Shown here in pieces: positions 60,500 to 64,000 of a stretch of DNA of 64,000 bases; position 1 is the first letter of the stretch; the number at the start of each line of letters is the position of its first letter. This DNA comes from Boothiomyces macroporosus (Eukaryota > Chytridiomycota > Chytridiomycetes > Rhizophydiales > Terramycetaceae). A model generated the notes under the pieces. That model saw only the letters and a list, made by a program, of their open reading frames with translations. It was not told where the DNA came from and did no database searches. The DNA is taken from assembly GCA_027604185.1 (NCBI GenBank), contig JADGKB010000035.1, forward strand, positions 1 through 64,000, read 5' to 3'. The translations under genes and the position numbers were made by a program.

Positions 60500-62150
60500 A
60501 TGATTCAATCTGTAATCTTTGGGGGAATAAGTTCCCTGTCGATCGACTACCTTCTGACTGGTAATACTATATTAATTATAGGTGGAATCAAGAGTATACA
60601 ATCCTAACATAGATGCGATATTTTGTTTATTCATTCTTACTTACAGATCCCAACACAAACAAGTATATTCAACCATTGGAAAAAACAGACTGTATTTCCT
60701 TTACCAGATGAACCACTGGTACTTGCTTCATTTGATTTATCCGGAATTTGACTTGTACTCGCTCGTATTTCATCTTGGCTTGGCACTTGCCTACGGAATT
60801 TATAGAATACAAAAAGACGTTTTAAAATTCCCAACGTTGTGCGGGAGACTATTCTTTAAAACAAAGAGCATTTGTATTCTAGCGCTTGAAACTGGATTAA
60901 AATTCAGTTCTGTTTATACAGTTGGATTCACTCTGTTAAACATTTTTTTCTATCTGCAAGTTCATTATTAATCATAGGGCTGGATATCAATTTAGTTTGT
61001 ACAAGATTTCCAAAATGTTTCTATCAGGAGTGAGCAAGGTTTGTATTTGGCAGATTTACCATGACCTGATTTCGCTGTATTTCACTTTACCAAAGGACAC
61101 AATCTCTTTAAATATCAGCAATGATCTGGAAAAGATGAAATTAAAGGGATACGATAAAGTAACTGCTATTAACATCAGTACATGGCATTCTTCAACTTTT
61201 ACCAGAAATGTTTCAACAACAAAGTCTATAGGGATATGATTTTCAGCGACATAAATTCTACTGAAACTAATTGGCAAAAAGTAGTAAACTGTTGTTTGTC
61301 TCTTGTTGATGAGCTCTCATTGAATATCGAACTAGATCTCAAAGTATTTCGTGTTAATGTTAGGAAAAGAAGCCTGAAAAAGCTCCACCAAAGATTGTTG
61401 AAAAAAAGGAATTGATTGAACAAAGAGGCATATACAAAAGGAAAAATACACTTGTGCAAGACGCAATGAAGTATTTAGTCGAGCAAGAGCCGGAACTAGA
61501 GCAACTACCAGTTCAATTAGCAGGTACATTCATTTTAATCAAGCCCCAGCGGAAGGTCCGACTGTGCCATCTGTATTCCTTCCTGAAAAGAAGGATGAAG
61601 AAGTGCCAAAGGCTGTTGTAAAGAAACAGCAAAAATCACCAGACTTCCTGGATGCAGTGTCTGACATGGTAAATATTTTGCCTTTGGGAAAGCATATCAC
61701 AGCAGATACCATTGAGAGGGAAACTAAGCTAATGTTCAAAGATCTTCAGCTGCTGACTTGGTCTACCCAAGGTTTTTCATTTTAATATCAGCTTTAATCA
61801 AGTTATGTAACAGTGTAGATCAAGATAAATATGCCCAAGTACATCAATCAATACCAAAAATACTCAAATCATTATTACATTTACATACAATGACTGAGAA
61901 ATATATCCAGTCCAAAAAGAAATCTACAAAACCAGTAACAAATGACATTGATTTGGATTTCTTGCCTCCTGCACTAGTAAAAAGAAAAAAGACTGGCTGG
62001 TGTGTAATTCATCAAAGCGCTTGTGCAATCCGCTTACTCGAAAACAGCATATATCAGATCATTCGCAACTTTTACCAAGATATCGGGCGTATGGAAATCG
62101 ATGATGAAGTAGTAGACAAACTCGAGTTATTTATGGATATGCGACAATAA
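60500..62150 (+). CDS. NDC1: Nucleoporin NDC1-like
   Basis: Eight exons: 60500..60560, 60582..60593, 60613..60955, 60978..61158, 61179..61343, 61364..61523, 61544..61771, 61792..62150; introns of 21, 19, 22, 20, 20, 20 and 20 nt; 502 residues. Exon 2 is 12 nt, intron 3 is GC-AG (GCAAGT) and the last intron starts GTTTTT. The N-terminal half has several TM segments; the C-terminal half has the NDC1 pattern STQALIKLCNSVDQDKYAQV followed by IPKILKSLLHLHTMTEKY. NDC1 anchors nuclear pores and spindle pole bodies. Identification rests on the C-terminal pattern and topology. Confidence 0.65.
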
Positions 62151-62155
62151 AGCCT

Positions 62156-63382
62156 TTATTTCAACTTTGCGATACGTAAATCTTTAGCGATTTGTTTAGC
62201 ACTCCGGGTATGATTGTTCAATACACCGTAAAAGGATTTAGTGGCATCGCTATCAAAGTATTTCTCTAGCAATTCTTTACCGCCCGGATGCTGATCCTTA
62301 AACTTTGACACGTCCAAGACAAACTCATCGATAAGTATCAAATCGTTATACTTGGCTTCTTTTTGAAATTGTTTCATTGTCCACTCTGGTAGCTTTGATT
62401 CATCAGTCCAAATCAATTGGCGCTTCTTTTTCTCTAGTTCTTCTTCCCAAACAGAAATACGAGCTAGATTAGTTGAGAAAACCTTTTTGGACTACTTGAT
62501 CTTCAATTGATACTAGTCCGTAAGCTTGGCCCAGACACCAATTCAAATTGATCAGCCATTTGGTAGGGTCCCAGTGGAACCATCTTATTCCATTTCGATA
62601 ATCACAGGGAAATTCGTGATGGTAATTATGGTGCCCTTCGCCCATAGTGAATAATGCCAATAACAGATTGCCTCTACTAGTATTTTCAGTTGAATACTCT
62701 TGCGAACCAAATTCATGTGCCCAAGAATTAATAAACCAAGTGCAGTGCCAGATTACTATTTTTGAAAGGAATACGCCGTAAAACAGACCACCTAGGATAT
62801 CATTCCATAGCATTGAAAGACAAGCTGGAAGGATGATGTTGGAAAGTATCAAGATGGGAGTGTAGTATTCATGTTGAAGTCTCACTACAAAATCACTATC
62901 AAGGTCAGTCTTTCCAATCCACTTTAATCTAGTGTACTGTTGTTTTTCCAACATCCATCCTAGATGAGAGTACCAAAATCCTCGTTTGGCATTGTATGGA
63001 TCTCGTTAAAAACAGCCTACCATGATCTGTATCAGTGAATCGATGGTGCAAGCGATGTCTTAATGACCACCATTTAATTGAGCCTTGAAACGCCAAGGTT
63101 CCCATGAATGCAAGTATAATTCGAAGTAACGGAGTAGCTTTGTAGGAATTATGCGACCATAATCGATGATATCCCTATATTAGGACCGTATACCATAGTA
63201 ATCCTATTATGAGTTAAAACATACCCCAATTCACCTAATGTTATGATTGCCAAGCATAGTGCGACCGAATATGCTGTAGGTGTGACGAAGAATAATCCAT
63301 ACAAGGCTAGAGTGTGGAATAGCGTAAGAATAGTAATGATTTCCCACCAAGGCTTGGCTGTAGATTTCACGTCAGATCCCAT
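62156..63382 (-). CDS. OLE1: Delta-9 fatty acid desaturase with cytochrome b5 (Ole1-like)
   Basis: Exons 63382..63225, 63203..63194, 63174..63021, 63001..62483, 62463..62156; introns of 21, 19, 19 and 19 nt; 382 residues. Exon 2 is 10 nt and supplies ITM in [13 protein letters not shown]. Histidine boxes: [20 protein letters not shown] and [14 protein letters not shown]-terminal cytochrome b5 domain follows (HPGG heme motif, then LNNHTRSA). This acyl-CoA desaturase arrangement is typical of fungi. The ATG at 63382 is chosen over 63403 because a TATA box ends only 4 bp upstream of the latter. The stop is 5 bp from the NDC1 stop. Confidence 0.92.
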
Positions 63383-63403
63383 TAAATGACAAGTTATTTG
63401 CAT

Positions 63404-63745
63404 TCCTTTTATATTTGTTGTAGTGGGTGCACGGAAAAATCAAACTGAAATTACACGATATAATACCTAATACCTAGGTGCTTAACAGTGGCTTATCCGG
63501 ATTAGCTGAATTGCTTTCCGAAGCTAATAAAGTAGTATTTTGTGAGGTTTTATTGGTATTTCATGAATCACGCGGATAAACTATCTTACATCACCAATGA
63601 GAGAACTTGGGTTACACCAATGAAGCAACGTTGTTCATCCAACGCGCCGTAGCATGTCTATATGCTGATTTTTGGCTCAAGTATGAAAAATTACTAAAAA
63701 TGAATAAAACCAGCGAGTTTGAATAAGCCCCCATTTATTATCAAA
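63404..63745. other. Intergenic: desaturase promoter and 3' flank of the next gene
   Basis: Contains a TATA box at 63407..63413 for the desaturase. No other gene recognised. Confidence 0.55.
63407..63413 (-). promoter_or_regulatory. TATA box of the desaturase gene
   Basis: TATAAAA on the minus strand, about 32 bp upstream of the ATG at 63382; it decides the start. Confidence 0.65.
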
Positions 63746-64000
63746 TTACTTCTTCTTTGGCTTTCCTTTTCCGGCTTTGGAAGGTTTTGGCTCTTCATTA
63801 GCTTCAAGTTTTGGATTAGATCTGCTTGATCGCCCAGTCTCCACAGGTGCAGCCTTTTCTTTCTTTGGAGCAGCTTTTTTGACAGGAGAGGTTTTTTTTG
63901 CTTCTGGTTCCTCCAAAGATTCAACTTCAGAGGCTGTTCTTTTAGCGCCCTTCTTTGATTCTTGTGGAGTAGCAGCTTTTTTTACTTCTTCCTTCTTTGG
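63746..64000 (-). CDS. Lys/Ala/Pro-rich C-terminal tail of an unknown protein (partial)
   Basis: The frame enters from the right edge and stops at 63746; 84 residues are visible. The composition is Lys/Ala/Pro/Glu with AAPKKEKAAPVETGRSSR and an end GKGKPKKK, like linker-histone or HMG-type tails or other nuclear proteins. The globular part lies outside the window, so no family can be given. Confidence 0.6.
   Translation of the reverse strand, partial: PKKEEVKKAATPQESKKGAKRTASEVESLEEPEAKKTSPVKKAAPKKEKAAPVETGRSSRSNPKLEANEEPKPSKAGKGKPKKK

Overview
This window looks like a gene-dense stretch of nuclear DNA from an early-diverging, flagellated fungus or a close relative. Fungal signs are the NoxR-type NADPH oxidase regulator, the large fungal NAD-glutamate dehydrogenase, an Ole1-type desaturase with a C-terminal cytochrome b5, a Grr1-type F-box/LRR protein, an Ede1-type endocytic scaffold and a DUF7918-like protein. 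An IFT54 gene (24606-26024) means a flagellum is built, which excludes Dikarya and typical moulds. A probable complex I subunit (NDUFA7-like) points to normal respiration. The species cannot be named from the sequence. The DNA is AT-rich, and neighbouring genes are often separated by only 5-40 bp.

The defining feature is extremely short introns. I placed about 78 by restoring conserved protein families. Nearly all are 17-23 nt, most often 19-21; one is 27 nt and one is a 40-nt double unit. They start GTA (sometimes GTT or GTG, and GC twice), carry a TTAAT, CTAAT or CTAAC box, and end in AG 3-9 nt later. Exons can be tiny: 3, 10 and 12 nt inside genes and 12, 13 and 15 nt at 5' ends. Many genes therefore look like broken reading frames until spliced. 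Eight genes have a TATA box 32-46 bp upstream of the ATG, implying very short 5' leaders.

Layout: 1-1113 tandem copies of a four-TM protein; 1322-4114 NoxR plus two PB1-only relatives; 4198-5216 homeodomain-like protein and RNase H2 subunit C; 5208-10003 Ski3; 10463-13662 small protein, serine carboxypeptidase, DUF7918-like protein, Derlin; 14098-21383 four tandem single-pass cell-surface proteins; 21407-24219 HRI-type eIF2alpha kinase and UBE2S-like E2; 24606-26684 IFT54 and a secreted Lys-rich protein; 27618-34471 F-box/PP2-like protein, Sld2-RecQ4 helicase, RanGAP, MCT-type transporter; 34782-40926 Grr1-like protein, LEA2-like membrane protein, two alkaline ceramidases; 41524-46458 NAD-GDH, UBL3, small TM protein, GRAM protein; 46579-49304 two kinase-like proteins around a TfdA dioxygenase; 49554-52472 two 8-Cys GPI-type proteins around an F-box/WD40 gene; 52596-55012 degenerate ribonucleotide reductase R2, MYND protein, zinc-finger protein; 55040-60417 Ede1-like, Pab2, NDUFA7-like, ZUFSP-like peptidase; 60500-64000 NDC1, desaturase, and a Lys-rich tail cut by the window.

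Neighbouring genes are mostly housekeeping without obvious operon logic. The exceptions are local tandem families (four-TM, PB1, surface proteins, ceramidases, kinase-like, 8-Cys), which suggest lineage-specific expansion.
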